The notes: generated by a model not told the origin, from the letters alone. A stretch of 64,000 nt of DNA from Raoultibacter massiliensis (GCF_900199545.1 NZ_LT962670.1:791777-855776); one strand, 5' to 3'. Positions 8,044 through 16,947 are shown, counted from the first letter of the stretch. Numbers and translations: made by a program.

Positions 8044-8308
8044 GATCCTCCCGAGCCGCGACGGCGTTTGGGAAGCCGTCATCGTCTGAGCAAAGTATAG
8101 CAAGTCGGCGAAACGCCCTTTGGCCCAATCGTTCCTTTCTCGCGCCCAAACATCCGATATCCGTTGAACCGCGTGGGGTCGCTTGTCATGATGGGCGCGC
8201 AACGGGGTCGGCATGCGGTTTTGCTGCGCGTTTGCTCAGACGCATGCGCGTCCTGGTTTGGGAACTGCGATGAGCGTGTCGACCGAAAACAAGAGAAGGG
8301 GTTTAGAT

Positions 8309-10111
8309 ATGGGCAATTCCGAATTCAAGCAGAGTGCGGGGCTATCGCGTCGGTCGTTTTTGATGGGCTTGGCGGTTACGGGCACGGCGGCTGTGGGCGC
8401 CGGTCTTGTGGGCTGCAGCCCCAGCAGCACGGGTGCTTCTGGGGCGGAAGAGGCGCCGGCGGGCAGTGCGGCGAGTCCCGCTGCATCGGCGTCGAACGTG
8501 GGCGCCGATGCGAACGGCAACACGGTGTACTACTCCATGCGCCGCGATTGGCTTGGGGAGGCGCCGAGCATTTCGGACGATGAGATAACCGAAACCCATG
8601 AAGCCGATGTAGTCATCGTGGGTGCGGGTTACGCGGGATCGCAGTGCTTTCGCATGGCGTGCGAGAAGGGCCTTACCTGCATCGTTATCGACGCGCAGCA
8701 AAAAGACGGGTTCGAAACGTACGGCGGTCAGCTCGGCCACTTTAATTCGACCTGGCAGGAAGAGGTGCTGGGCGTTCCGAAGGATACGTTCGATCCGGTT
8801 GATTTCATCGATAGCTACCAGCTCCAATCCGCCGGCCGCGCCCATCCCGATCTCATCAAGCAGTTCGCTCACCGCAATGGTGAGATGGTCGATTGGATGA
8901 TGGAGCTGCAGCCTGACCTTTCGGCGGTGACGGGAGTCAACTCGCTCAATTCGAGCGGCACCTACGATTACAAGAAAGGGTACTTCTGGACGTATCCGGC
9001 GGTTATCAACCTTGGCTCGGGAGCATTCGAGACTTCAGGCGCCTTCTGTACCGCATCGGTTGACAAGGGGATCGAAGCGAGCCCCGATTCGCAGGCGTTT
9101 TACGGGTACAGTGCCAAGGTGCTTGTCAAAGACGGCGAGGCTGTGACGGGCGTCATCGCCCAAAACGATGCCGACGAGACGTATGGCAAGTTCACGGCCA
9201 GAAAGGGCGTTGTGCTGGCAACGGGCGATTTCAGCTCCAATTCTGAAATGTACAGCGCTCTGTGCACCGAGGTCCAGGAATCGAATCCCTATACCGAGCT
9301 CGTGGGATCGGGCCGCGATGGCTACGGCATCCGCATGGGCATGTGGGCGGGTGGCGTGATGGAGCTCGGTCCGCGTGCGGCGATGGGCGGCTGCACGTCG
9401 GCGCTTCCCATGGGCACGTTCGGGGCTGCTTCGGGTTTGTGGATTAACAAATACGGAAAACGATACTGCAACGAGGCGTTCGGCGTGCCGTTCGTTGCCG
9501 GCGTTCAGTCTGCGCGCCAGCCCATCGACAGCAATATCATCCAGGTATGGGACAACGGCCATTGGCGCGAGTTCGTGCAGAACCAAGCCCTTGGTCATTT
9601 CAACCTGAGCGACATAAGCGACGCGAAGATGGACGAGCTCGCCGCTACGCTGCAATCCGCCGTCGATGCGGGATCTGCCGGTGTGAACGAGAGCTTGTTT
9701 GCTGCCGATACGCTTGAGGAGCTTGCCGGATATCTGGGATTCGAGGGAGAAGCCGCCGACAACTTCGTCGAAGCCGTGCAGACGTACGATTCGTATGCCG
9801 CTGCCGGCAAAGACGAGGATTATGCCAAGCCTGCCGATATGATGTTCCGCATCAGCGAGCCTCCGTATTACGCCGAGAAGCTTCAGCGCAATGCCAACAT
9901 CGTGCTTGTTACGCTTGCGGGTTTGTTCATCGACGGCGACGGTCGGTGCCTCGATCAGAACTTCGAGCCGATCGAAGGCCTTTACGCGACCGGCAATGCG
10001 TCGGGCGGCCGCTTCCCCTTGCAGTACACCGCTCCGATGAACGGGATCAGCATCGGATTTGCCACTGTGTTCGGCGCGCTTTTGGGCGAACATCTGGCCG
10101 AACAGGCGTAA
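8309..10111 (+). CDS. Tat-exported lipoprotein FAD-dependent reductase (fumarate-reductase flavoprotein family)
   Basis: A 600-residue exported flavoprotein. Residues 14-15 are the twin arginines of a Tat signal (SRRSFLMGLAV), and Cys36 in GLVGC is a lipobox. A Ser/Ala-rich spacer follows, then the FAD-binding Rossmann motif VVIVGAGYAGSQ (near residue 101) and the family's C-terminal sequence EPIEGLYATGNASGG. This matches the stand-alone flavin subunits, abundant in Eggerthella, that reduce substrates such as fumarate, urocanate, cinnamates or cardiac glycosides. No heme or FMN-binding domain is present, so an external electron donor is needed. AGAAGGGG lies upstream of the ATG. The substrate is unknown; control by the divergent LytTR system is inferred. 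Confidence 0.88.
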   Translation: MGNSEFKQSAGLSRRSFLMGLAVTGTAAVGAGLVGCSPSSTGASGAEEAPAGSAASPAASASNVGADANGNTVYYSMRRDWLGEAPSISDDEITETHEADVVIVGAGYAGSQCFRMACEKGLTCIVIDAQQKDGFETYGGQLGHFNSTWQEEVLGVPKDTFDPVDFIDSYQLQSAGRAHPDLIKQFAHRNGEMVDWMMELQPDLSAVTGVNSLNSSGTYDYKKGYFWTYPAVINLGSGAFETSGAFCTASVDKGIEASPDSQAFYGYSAKVLVKDGEAVTGVIAQNDADETYGKFTARKGVVLATGDFSSNSEMYSALCTEVQESNPYTELVGSGRDGYGIRMGMWAGGVMELGPRAAMGGCTSALPMGTFGAASGLWINKYGKRYCNEAFGVPFVAGVQSARQPIDSNIIQVWDNGHWREFVQNQALGHFNLSDISDAKMDELAATLQSAVDAGSAGVNESLFAADTLEELAGYLGFEGEAADNFVEAVQTYDSYAAAGKDEDYAKPADMMFRISEPPYYAEKLQRNANIVLVTLAGLFIDGDGRCLDQNFEPIEGLYATGNASGGRFPLQYTAPMNGISIGFATVFGALLGEHLAEQA

Positions 10112-10134
10112 AACTCGGTTCGTTCGGTGCATTT

Positions 10135-10174
10135 GCGATGATCGGGTGCTGTGGCGCGCCCGATCATCGCTTTT
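10135..10174 (+). terminator. Rho-independent terminator after the flavoprotein gene
   Basis: A perfect 12-bp stem (GCGATGATCGGG / CCCGATCATCGC) with a 12-base loop is followed by TTTT. It lies 24 bases after the flavoprotein stop codon. Confidence 0.85.
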
Positions 10175-10223
10175 GCCGATGACCGCTTTTCGGATACGCT
10201 GTGAAATGAAGAGAGGATGCGGC

Positions 10224-11147
10224 ATGGCTGCTGACAAGAGGGCGATTGCGTTGCGCCTGAACATTCCGTTTCGACCGGCTCCTTGTTCCTATCGCGGCGG
10301 CGTCACGCTTCCTGCGGGGGATGCGCGGCATCGGCGCGCCTACTTCGAAGCGCTGCATCGCGAAGTCGAGGCAGCCGCCCCTGATTTCGACGATTGCATC
10401 GTTTCTGCCGTATGGGTGGGCGAGGGGATCGCAGGCCATATGTGCGATGAGGGTCTTGCCGAGCTTCTGCGCGCGCTGCCGCGGATGTTTGCGATGGCGG
10501 ATGATGCGGAAATCACCGTGACGGCGCATCCCGGCATGGTGAGCGTCGAGACTCTCAACGCATGCAAGCGCGGGCGAGTTACGAGGCTTGCCATAGAGTA
10601 CGATACGGCAAGCCCCTCCGAATGGATGGCGCTCGGGCGCTTTCTTGATCCATCGGCTATGGATACGACTTCTATGGTGCTGGGAAGGTCGGCCCGCGAA
10701 ACGCTGGCTCTTGATTTCAGCATTGCGATCGGAGCGCCGGGGCAAACGTACGCATCGCTTCGCCGCAGCATCGAAAAGGCGATCGGCTTCGGGGCCTCGC
10801 ACGTGACGTTGCAGATGATCGGCCAAGATCGGCTGGACGGAGCAGCTTCGGCACGTGCGTCTCGAAACGAAACGCACGTGCAATTGCTCGGTTATGCCAC
10901 AGCCTTCTTGACCGCGCGCGGCTTCGATCAGTACCTTCCGCGGCTTTTCGCTCGGAAGGGTGCATCGTGTTGCTATGCGATGATGGAATCGGGGGGCAGC
11001 GATATTTTGGGCTTCGGTCTCGGGGCAAAGACACGATTTCTGGGGGCGCTTGCCGAAAACACTTCCGACCTGGGTGTTTACCAGGCGTACTCAGCTGTTC
11101 CCGAAAGGTGCATAGCGTGGGTGATGCAGCCTTCTACCGCTTCGTAG
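10224..11147 (+). CDS. HemW/HemN-like radical-SAM-fold protein lacking the cluster cysteines
   Basis: A 307-residue protein that follows the coproporphyrinogen-oxidase-like (HemN/HemW) sequence along its length: LNIPFRPAPCSYR where the family has IPFCxxxCxYC; EITVTAHPGMVS for EITIEANP; a degenerate strand where 'GVQS' would be; then DFSIAIGAPGQTYASLRRSIEKAIGFGASHVTLQMI for the DLIxGLPGQT region. Only one of the three radical-SAM cysteines remains and the GGGTPS loop is lost, so it should not bind the 4Fe-4S cluster or cleave SAM in the usual way. ATG 10224 has GAGAGGA upstream. It lies after the terminator at 10135. Another such protein is at 32484. The family match is clear; the role is unknown. 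Confidence 0.72.
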   Translation: MAADKRAIALRLNIPFRPAPCSYRGGVTLPAGDARHRRAYFEALHREVEAAAPDFDDCIVSAVWVGEGIAGHMCDEGLAELLRALPRMFAMADDAEITVTAHPGMVSVETLNACKRGRVTRLAIEYDTASPSEWMALGRFLDPSAMDTTSMVLGRSARETLALDFSIAIGAPGQTYASLRRSIEKAIGFGASHVTLQMIGQDRLDGAASARASRNETHVQLLGYATAFLTARGFDQYLPRLFARKGASCCYAMMESGGSDILGFGLGAKTRFLGALAENTSDLGVYQAYSAVPERCIAWVMQPSTAS

Positions 11148-11327
11148 GGCATCGCCGCCGCCCATCGCTGTAGGTATCTCTCGCATGTAAAGTATTCTCC
11201 GTTAAGCGAAATCCCAGCCAAGACGCAAAGAAGTAATGGATAATACTCACGATACGCTTTATTATGGTAAAGCGATTGCTCAGTAGTACGAAACGCATGT
11301 GGAGCATGCAAAGAGGGAGGGATACCT

Positions 11328-12146
11328 ATGAACATCAAGAAAATGGGCGTGTTCGCCGTTGCCGGCGCACTCGTCGCGGCTCTTGCGCTGTTCGGCTGCT
11401 CGTCGGGTGACGGTGGTCAGGCGAAGACCGAAGGCGGAGATTCTGCGGGAACCGCCGAGTCGGGCTATGCGCTCATCAACGACGGCAAGCTGACCGTTGC
11501 CGCATCGCTCGATTTTCCGCCGTTCGAAAACCTCAACGGCGATCAGCCCGAGGGTTTCGAAGTCGAGCTTATGCAGGCGCTCGCTGAAGAAATGGGCATC
11601 GAGTGCGAATACCTGCCGTCCACGAAGTTCGACACCATCGTGCCGCTTATCCAGACCGGCGGCAAAGCCGATGTGGGCGTGTCCGGTATCACCATCAACG
11701 ATGAGCGTCTCGAGCAGGTTGATTTCACCGATCCGATCTGCGATGTGAACCAGGGCATCACGGTTCTCAAAGAATCCGGCATCACCGAGGTCGACCAGCT
11801 TGAGGGCAAGAAGGTCGGTGCCCAAACCGGCACGACCGGCTACGAGTGGGCCGCCGAGAACATCAAAGATGTCGAGATGGCCGGCTTCGACGAGATGACC
11901 GCTGTTTACGCGGCGCTGCAGTCGGGTCAGATCGACGCCATCGCCGTCGATCTTCCGGTCACGAACTACTATGTGAAGACGGCTTACACCGATTGCGAAG
12001 TCATCGCCGAGATTCCGACGGGCGAACAGTACGGCATCGCTGTCAGCAAGGAAAACCCCGAGCTCACCAAGGCGCTCAACGATGCGCTCAAGGCAGTGCG
12101 CGATAGCGGCAAGTACGACGAAATCGCCGCTAAATGGCTTCAGTAA
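11328..12146 (+). CDS. Polar amino-acid ABC transporter, substrate-binding lipoprotein
   Basis: A 272-residue extracytoplasmic solute-binding protein (family 3). Residues 1-23 are a signal sequence, and the lipobox LFGC puts the lipidated Cys at 24. The ligand-binding core is recognisable: LTVAASLDFPPFENLNGDQPEGFEVEL, then DIVPLIQTGKADV-like 'FDTIVPLIQTGGKADVG', and VGAQTGTTGYEWA. It is the first gene of a three-gene operon with permease and ATPase. The ligand is probably a polar amino acid or small cation such as Gln, Glu, Arg or Cys, which cannot be settled by eye. Confidence 0.93.
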   Translation: MNIKKMGVFAVAGALVAALALFGCSSGDGGQAKTEGGDSAGTAESGYALINDGKLTVAASLDFPPFENLNGDQPEGFEVELMQALAEEMGIECEYLPSTKFDTIVPLIQTGGKADVGVSGITINDERLEQVDFTDPICDVNQGITVLKESGITEVDQLEGKKVGAQTGTTGYEWAAENIKDVEMAGFDEMTAVYAALQSGQIDAIAVDLPVTNYYVKTAYTDCEVIAEIPTGEQYGIAVSKENPELTKALNDALKAVRDSGKYDEIAAKWLQ

Positions 12147-12164
12147 CCAACGGATAGGGTGACG

Positions 12165-13604
12165 ATGCAGACCGCTATTCAATTTGCGCGGAAACACATT
12201 CTTGGCGCCGCGGCGATTCTCTTCGCCGCGGCGCTCGCCCTTTCGTTCGCCTTGCCGGTCCAGGCGCATGCCCTTGATGTGGAGCGCTGGACCGCCAAGC
12301 CGAACAAAGACGGCGACAGCACGACCGTTCTGGGCGCAACGGCTACGCGTGTTACATGGCAGGGTCAGTCTGCCGAAGACGAATCGGTTACGGGTGTGGT
12401 TCTCGAACTGCCCGAAGGCTCGACGGTCGAGGCCGAAAACGTCAAGGTGACGGTGCTCGCCGGGCTCGACCGCCTGGATGTCGAGGCCGAAGCCAACGTC
12501 GACGGCTCCTCGGTTGCGGTGGCGTTTCCCGAGCCGACACCGGCTGGCTCGCTTGTCATGATCGAGTGCAACCGAACGCTTCTGCCCGCCGAGGGCGGGA
12601 CGTACGGGGTGGCTGGCAGTTACACGACGGCCGATGGCCAGCAGCACGAGATGCCTGCAACCGATCAGATCATCACCGTTTCGAGCACCTCGCCGGTCGA
12701 GCAGGCTTCCTCGTGGCTTAACGAGCAGGAGTGGGTCAAGGCGTGGAACTCCAACAAGTTCCTCCACCTCTTCTTCGATCCCGCGCTTATCGTCACGTCG
12801 GTTCCCGCGCTGTTCTCGGGCTGGCTCATGTCTTTGGGCCTTGTCATCGTCAGCTTCCCCTTGGCTATTCCGCTCGGTCTCATCTGGTCGTTTCTTCGCA
12901 TGGCGAAACATCGCCTGCCGCGCGCCATCGGGGCGACCTATATCAACATAGTCCGTGGCACGCCGCTGTTCCTGCAGCTCTACATCGCGTTTTTCGGATT
13001 GCCTCTCATGGGCGTGCAAATGGATCCGTTTATGATGGGCGCCATCGTTCTTATCATGAACTCGAGCGCGTATTTGGCTGAGATATTCCGTGCGGGCATC
13101 CAGTCCATCAACAAGGGGCAGTCGGAGGCCGCCCGCTCGCTGGGCATGAGCGGCATGCAGACCATGTTCTTCGTGATCATTCCGCAGACGGTGCGTCGCG
13201 TCATTCCGACGATGACGAGCGAATTCATCCTCATGTACAAGGACACGTCGCTTCTGGCCGCCGTAGGCGTCATGGAGTTGATGATGTACGCGAAGACCAT
13301 CACCGCAGCTACGGGCAACGTGACTCCCTACATCGTTGCGGCGGGATTCTACCTTGTCGTGACCATTCCCATGACCAAATTCATCAACTCGATGGAAGCG
13401 CGCATGGCGAACGGCCGCCGCAAGCACAAGAAGGCCGAGGCCGCTGCCGACGGCTCGACGGGCGCGGTGTTCGAGCCGGGCACCGAGGCCGCCGTTGCGC
13501 GGTCCATCCGCATGTCCGAAACGTTTGCCGGTCCGACCGAGGCCGATGCTGCAGCGCGCATCAAGGAAGACGCGCGGCGCAATGGCAACCATGTCAGTCG
13601 TTAG
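12165..13604 (+). CDS. Polar amino-acid ABC transporter permease with an N-terminal extracytoplasmic domain
   Basis: About 479 residues. The C-terminal two thirds is a HisM/GlnP-type permease: five membrane segments and the EAA loop AEIFRAGIQSINKGQSEAARSLGMSG. The N-terminus is unusual. A signal peptide (AAILFAAALALSFALPVQAHA) is followed by about 140 residues of a beta-rich soluble domain (VERWTAKPNKDGDS...) before the first true membrane helix near residue 205. Ordinary permeases of this class are about 220-250 residues. A cytoplasmic tail of about 60 residues follows the permease. ATG 12165 or GTG 12159 could be the start. It lies in the operon between binding protein and ATPase. Confidence 0.88.
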   Translation: MQTAIQFARKHILGAAAILFAAALALSFALPVQAHALDVERWTAKPNKDGDSTTVLGATATRVTWQGQSAEDESVTGVVLELPEGSTVEAENVKVTVLAGLDRLDVEAEANVDGSSVAVAFPEPTPAGSLVMIECNRTLLPAEGGTYGVAGSYTTADGQQHEMPATDQIITVSSTSPVEQASSWLNEQEWVKAWNSNKFLHLFFDPALIVTSVPALFSGWLMSLGLVIVSFPLAIPLGLIWSFLRMAKHRLPRAIGATYINIVRGTPLFLQLYIAFFGLPLMGVQMDPFMMGAIVLIMNSSAYLAEIFRAGIQSINKGQSEAARSLGMSGMQTMFFVIIPQTVRRVIPTMTSEFILMYKDTSLLAAVGVMELMMYAKTITAATGNVTPYIVAAGFYLVVTIPMTKFINSMEARMANGRRKHKKAEAAADGSTGAVFEPGTEAAVARSIRMSETFAGPTEADAAARIKEDARRNGNHVSR

Positions 13605-13616
13605 AGGTGAGCGGAT

Positions 13617-14363
13617 ATGAGCGATCAGAATAACGAAATAGTCGTCCGCATCGAAGGACTGCGCAAGAGCTTCGACGACAACGAGGTGTTGCGCGGCATT
13701 GATTTGGAAGTGCGCCGCGGCGAGGTGGTCGTCATCCTCGGACCTTCGGGTTCGGGCAAATCGACTATGCTGCGGTGCGTGAACCTTTTGGAGAAGCCCA
13801 CGGGCGGGCGTATATTCTTCGAGGACACCGAGATCACCGCGAAGAAAACCGACATCAACGCCGTGCGCGCCAAGGTGGGCATGGTGTTCCAGAGCTTCAA
13901 CCTCTTCCCTCATTTGACCGCGAAGAAAAACGTCATGCTGGCGCAGCAGAAGGTTTTGAAGCGCAACAAAGAGGAGGCGGAGCGCATTGCGATCGAGCAG
14001 CTGACCAAGGTCGGCCTCGGCGACCGCGTCGATTACAAGCCTGCGGAGCTTTCAGGCGGTCAACAGCAGCGCGTGGCCATCGCCCGCGCGCTTGCTATGG
14101 ATCCGCACGTCATGTTGTTCGACGAGGCTACGAGCGCGCTCGATCCCGAGCTCGTGCGCGATGTGCTCGGCGTTATGAAAGAGCTTGCGCGCGGTGGCAT
14201 GACCATGATGGTCGTCACGCACGAGATGGGCTTTGCCCGCGATGTTGCCGATCGCGTCATCTTCATGGATGGCGGCGTGATCGTGGAGCAGGGCACCCCC
14301 GAAGAGGTGTTCGACAACCCGCAATCCGAGCGCACCCAAGATTTCCTCGGGCATATTTCCTAG
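13617..14363 (+). CDS. Polar amino-acid ABC transporter ATPase (GlnQ/HisP type)
   Basis: A 248-residue ABC ATPase with Walker [11 protein letters not shown]-loop [12 protein letters not shown], signature [15 protein letters not shown], Walker [15 protein letters not shown] and the switch histidine in VVTHEMGFA. These are the diagnostic sequences of the polar-amino-acid uptake family. It is the third gene of the operon, starting 12 bases after the permease, and should power import by the two preceding gene products. Confidence 0.95.
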   Translation: MSDQNNEIVVRIEGLRKSFDDNEVLRGIDLEVRRGEVVVILGPSGSGKSTMLRCVNLLEKPTGGRIFFEDTEITAKKTDINAVRAKVGMVFQSFNLFPHLTAKKNVMLAQQKVLKRNKEEAERIAIEQLTKVGLGDRVDYKPAELSGGQQQRVAIARALAMDPHVMLFDEATSALDPELVRDVLGVMKELARGGMTMMVVTHEMGFARDVADRVIFMDGGVIVEQGTPEEVFDNPQSERTQDFLGHIS

Positions 14364-14385
14364 GCGAGCAAATACGCTTTCTGCA

Positions 14386-14419
14386 GGCGGCGACTGTCCA
14401 TGCGGCAGCCGCCGTCTTT
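14386..14419 (+). terminator. Probable terminator of the amino-acid ABC operon
   Basis: GGCGGC (14386) pairs with GCCGCC (14408) and is followed by GTCTTTGCTT, 22 bases after the ATPase stop. The stem is only 6-7 bp, so confidence is moderate. The rest of the gap to 14760 holds further GC-rich hairpins and an extended -10 sequence (TGCTAGAAT, 14630-14638), but no gene. Confidence 0.5.
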
Positions 14420-14759
14420 GCTTAGGGCGGATTCGCACGCCGAGCGGGCGGTGGCCGCCGGACGGCGGCGGTCGTTGCTGCGGTTTTTGGTTGCAAGGCG
14501 ATGGCCGGGTGGTATGGGCGATGCTTGCGAGGGGCCGGTTGGCTTCGAGAATTCCGGGTGCGGCGTATCGGTAAAAACCGTGCGTTTTGAGATCGCGGAA
14601 CGCTTCGCAGGCTCGCCAAGAGTTTAAAGTGCTAGAATCGGCCCATTCAGAGCCAATGCAGGTGCCCTTTGCTCTGCAAAGCGGTCCACTGGGAAACGGT
14701 GCCCTCGTTTCCTTTACCATGCTTGCAAGATCCTCTTAAACAAAGGGTAGGGAGGATCC

Positions 14760-15797
14760 ATGTCTATTTCATCTGCGCATGCACCGATATCCGCTTCGCA
14801 TTCATGCTCGTCGGAGGTTTTCGGTATCTATTTCGGATACAAAACGGCATTGCAGATAGTGCGAGCAGCGAGGGGCCGGCCGCTTGCCAAATTGAGCGGG
14901 GCCCGCCATGCGGTTCCCGAGCGGGCGCTTGGGAAAAGCCGGATAGAGGAAGCGATCAGGCGGGTGGAATCGGCTTATCTCGATGTCCCCCTCGAAAGAC
15001 CCGCTCATGTTCTCGTCGGCAGTCCATCGAGATGCAGGGCGTCAGGCGAGTACGCGCTGCATGTGTGTACTTCTCGCTTCAAGGGCGATTCGTTTCTGCG
15101 TCTTGGCGATGGCATTTGCGCGAGCGCTCCCGCTCTTGCCTTTATTCAGGAGGCGGCTCGTTGCGAGGACGAGATATCCCTCATCGAACTTGGTTTTGAG
15201 CTGTGCGGAACGTATCAGAGTTGGCGAACGGGGGTGCCGACGCGCTATCGGGCGAAGCCTCTTGCCTCGGTTCGCGCGCTGAGCGATTACGTATCCGATA
15301 ATCCGTCCGTGAGGGGTTCGGGAAAGGCCGCGCGTGCGCTTCGCTATCTTGCCGACGGATCGGCGTCTCCGCGCGAAACGAAGCAGGCTCTCGTTTTGGG
15401 GTTGCCTATGGGATACGGGGGCCATGGGCTCGGGATCCCCCGTATGAACTACGAAGTTCGCGCGAACGCTGCGGCGCGGGCGATATCGGGGAGGTCGAGC
15501 TTTCGCTGCGATCTGTGTTGGCCGGAACACAAGATCGACGTGGAGTACCAGAGCAGGGAGTGGCACGAAGGGGAGGCCAGCAGACTAGCCGATTCGAGGA
15601 GGACGAATGCCTTGATGGCTATGGGTTGGACGGTGATTGGCGTTACCAACGATGAGTTGGAAAGCTTTGCTGCGACGGAGGGGATAGCGCAGACGATTCG
15701 CCGACATCTTGGGAAACGTTTGCAGGTTCGTGTTTCTGATTACCACGCAAGGAAGCTGAAGCTTAGGCGGCAACTGTGCCTTCCTTCGAACGAATGA
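14760..15797 (+). CDS. Hypothetical protein with a probable PD-(D/E)XK nuclease-like C-terminal domain
   Basis: A 345-residue protein. It resembles a family of Coriobacteriia proteins that combine an AbiEi-like architecture with a DUF559/Vsr-style endonuclease fold. The N-terminal 120 residues (MHVxTSRFKGDSF-type 'LHVCTSRFKGDSFLRLGDGICASAPALAFIQEAA') look like the 'historical toxin' segment. The C-terminal stretch SSFRCDLCWPEHKIDVEYQSREWHEG...RTNALMAMGWTVIGVT has the core D...E-x-Q pattern and final beta strand of restriction-endonuclease folds. GGGAGGATCC directly precedes the ATG. It is monocistronic. Catalysis and target are unknown; a defence role is only a possibility. Confidence 0.6.
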   Translation: MSISSAHAPISASHSCSSEVFGIYFGYKTALQIVRAARGRPLAKLSGARHAVPERALGKSRIEEAIRRVESAYLDVPLERPAHVLVGSPSRCRASGEYALHVCTSRFKGDSFLRLGDGICASAPALAFIQEAARCEDEISLIELGFELCGTYQSWRTGVPTRYRAKPLASVRALSDYVSDNPSVRGSGKAARALRYLADGSASPRETKQALVLGLPMGYGGHGLGIPRMNYEVRANAAARAISGRSSFRCDLCWPEHKIDVEYQSREWHEGEASRLADSRRTNALMAMGWTVIGVTNDELESFAATEGIAQTIRRHLGKRLQVRVSDYHARKLKLRRQLCLPSNE

Positions 15798-15838
15798 GGT
15801 GGTTCGAGCTTTCGAAGCGCGCCCTAGAACTTTTGAAA

Positions 15839-16048
15839 TGCACACTTTTTGTCGAAGTGTTGCGTTTGAGGTCGTGGGTTTGCGGGTTGGGATCTGATTC
15901 AATATTACCGGAGATGCGTTTTCCCAGGTGGCGAAAATCAAGTGGTCGGCAGGGATGCATGCATAGGTGCGCCGAGTGTGATTGAGCGCAACACTTCGAC
16001 GAAAAGTGTGCATATTAATATATTACCTGTTTTGTCGGAGGTGTTGCG
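15839..16048. repeat. Palindromic element: two 26-bp arms in inverted orientation plus a degenerate third copy
   Basis: Arm 1 (15839-15864) and arm 2 (15987-16012) are reverse complements over 26 bp with one mismatch; the core is CACTTTTTGTCGAAGTG, itself partly palindromic (ACACTT...AAGTGT). A third, degenerate copy in arm-1 orientation is at 16031-16048 (TTTGTCGGAGGTGTTGCG). The 122-bp spacer has no gene. This could be a small non-autonomous mobile element or a set of operator sites for the response regulator at 16243. Confidence 0.7.
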
Positions 16049-16071
16049 ATGGCGTAACAGTCCGATGATGC

Positions 16072-16145
16072 GGCATGGGGCGGCGCTACGGCATGGGACG
16101 GCGCTGCGGCATGGGGCGACGCTGCGGCATGGGGGGCGACGATGC
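16072..16145. repeat. 18-bp tandem repeat, about four units
   Basis: Four consecutive units of GGCATGGGGCGACGCTGC type (16072-16089, 16090-16107, 16108-16125, and a 20-bp variant at 16126-16145) lie upstream of the response regulator. Units differ by 1-3 bases. Such an array can vary in copy number by slippage. Confidence 0.85.
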
Positions 16146-16242
16146 GGCGAATGGCCCGAACCGCCGCTTGTCTGGCTGTGGGAGAGATTCTTACGCCAGG
16201 GCATATAATGGACGCTTGAGGATGCGAAAGGACGGTTGCCCG

Positions 16243-16947
16243 GTGGCACGAAAAATTCTCATTGTCGAAGACGATCCGGACATCAACGCTTTGCTCGCAA
16301 GGATCATGCAGCAGCAAGGTTACGAAATCGTCCAGGCGTATTCGGGTACCGAGGGGCTGCTTCGCGTCGAGGGCGATGCGTTCGATCTCGTGCTGCTCGA
16401 CATGATGCTGCCGGGCGCAGACGGTACGGCGTTCGTGTCGCGGCTGCGCGGCGAGCTGCGATCGGGTACGCCCGTCATCGTCGTGTCGGCGAAGGCGGGT
16501 CTTTCCGACAAGGTGGACATGCTTTCCCTTGGAGCCGACGACTACATCGTGAAGCCGTTCGAGCCCGAGGAGGTTGCCGTGCGCGTGCAGGCGGTCCTGC
16601 GACGCAGCGAGGGCACATCGCACGCCGCCGCGGAATCCGGTGATGGCGAAGAACGCTACGTCTTCAAGGATCTGGAGCTGAACGCGGCGACGCGCAGGGT
16701 GACGCTCGGCGGATGCGAGATCGTGCTCACCGCATCGGAGTTCGATATTCTTCGGGTGCTCATTCAGGCTCCCGACAAGGTGTTCTCTCGAGAACGGCTT
16801 TACGAGATGGTGTGGCGGAGCGGCTATTACGGGGAAGACAACGCCATCAACGTTCACGTGAGCAACATTCGCAAGAAGCTCGCAGCGGTGTGCCCTGGCG
16901 AAGAGTACATCAAGACGGTGTGGGGCATCGGGTTCAAGCTTTCGTGA
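16243..16947 (+). CDS. OmpR/PhoB-family response regulator
   Basis: A 234-residue regulator: receiver domain with IVEDDPD and phosphoacceptor LVLLDMMLPGADG, conserved lysine in DYIVKPFEPEE, then a winged-helix effector domain ending in the family signature NAINVHVSNIRKKL...YIKTVWGIGFKLS. GTG 16243 has GAAAGGA 11 bases upstream; ATG 16222 is an in-frame alternative. A TATAAT hexamer at 16204-16209 could be the -10. It heads a cluster with an ABC exporter and a kinase, the layout of bacitracin/lantibiotic-responsive detoxification modules. Confidence 0.9.
   Translation: MARKILIVEDDPDINALLARIMQQQGYEIVQAYSGTEGLLRVEGDAFDLVLLDMMLPGADGTAFVSRLRGELRSGTPVIVVSAKAGLSDKVDMLSLGADDYIVKPFEPEEVAVRVQAVLRRSEGTSHAAAESGDGEERYVFKDLELNAATRRVTLGGCEIVLTASEFDILRVLIQAPDKVFSRERLYEMVWRSGYYGEDNAINVHVSNIRKKLAAVCPGEEYIKTVWGIGFKLS

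Noticed and set aside
11280..13913. 877-residue minus-strand open frame across the amino-acid transporter operon
   Set aside because: His/Arg-rich shadow of three clear ABC-transporter genes on the plus strand; no ribosome site or recognisable family.
16072..16145. Possible CRISPR array
   Set aside because: Units are contiguous with no spacers; a plain tandem repeat. No cas gene in the window and no other candidate array seen.
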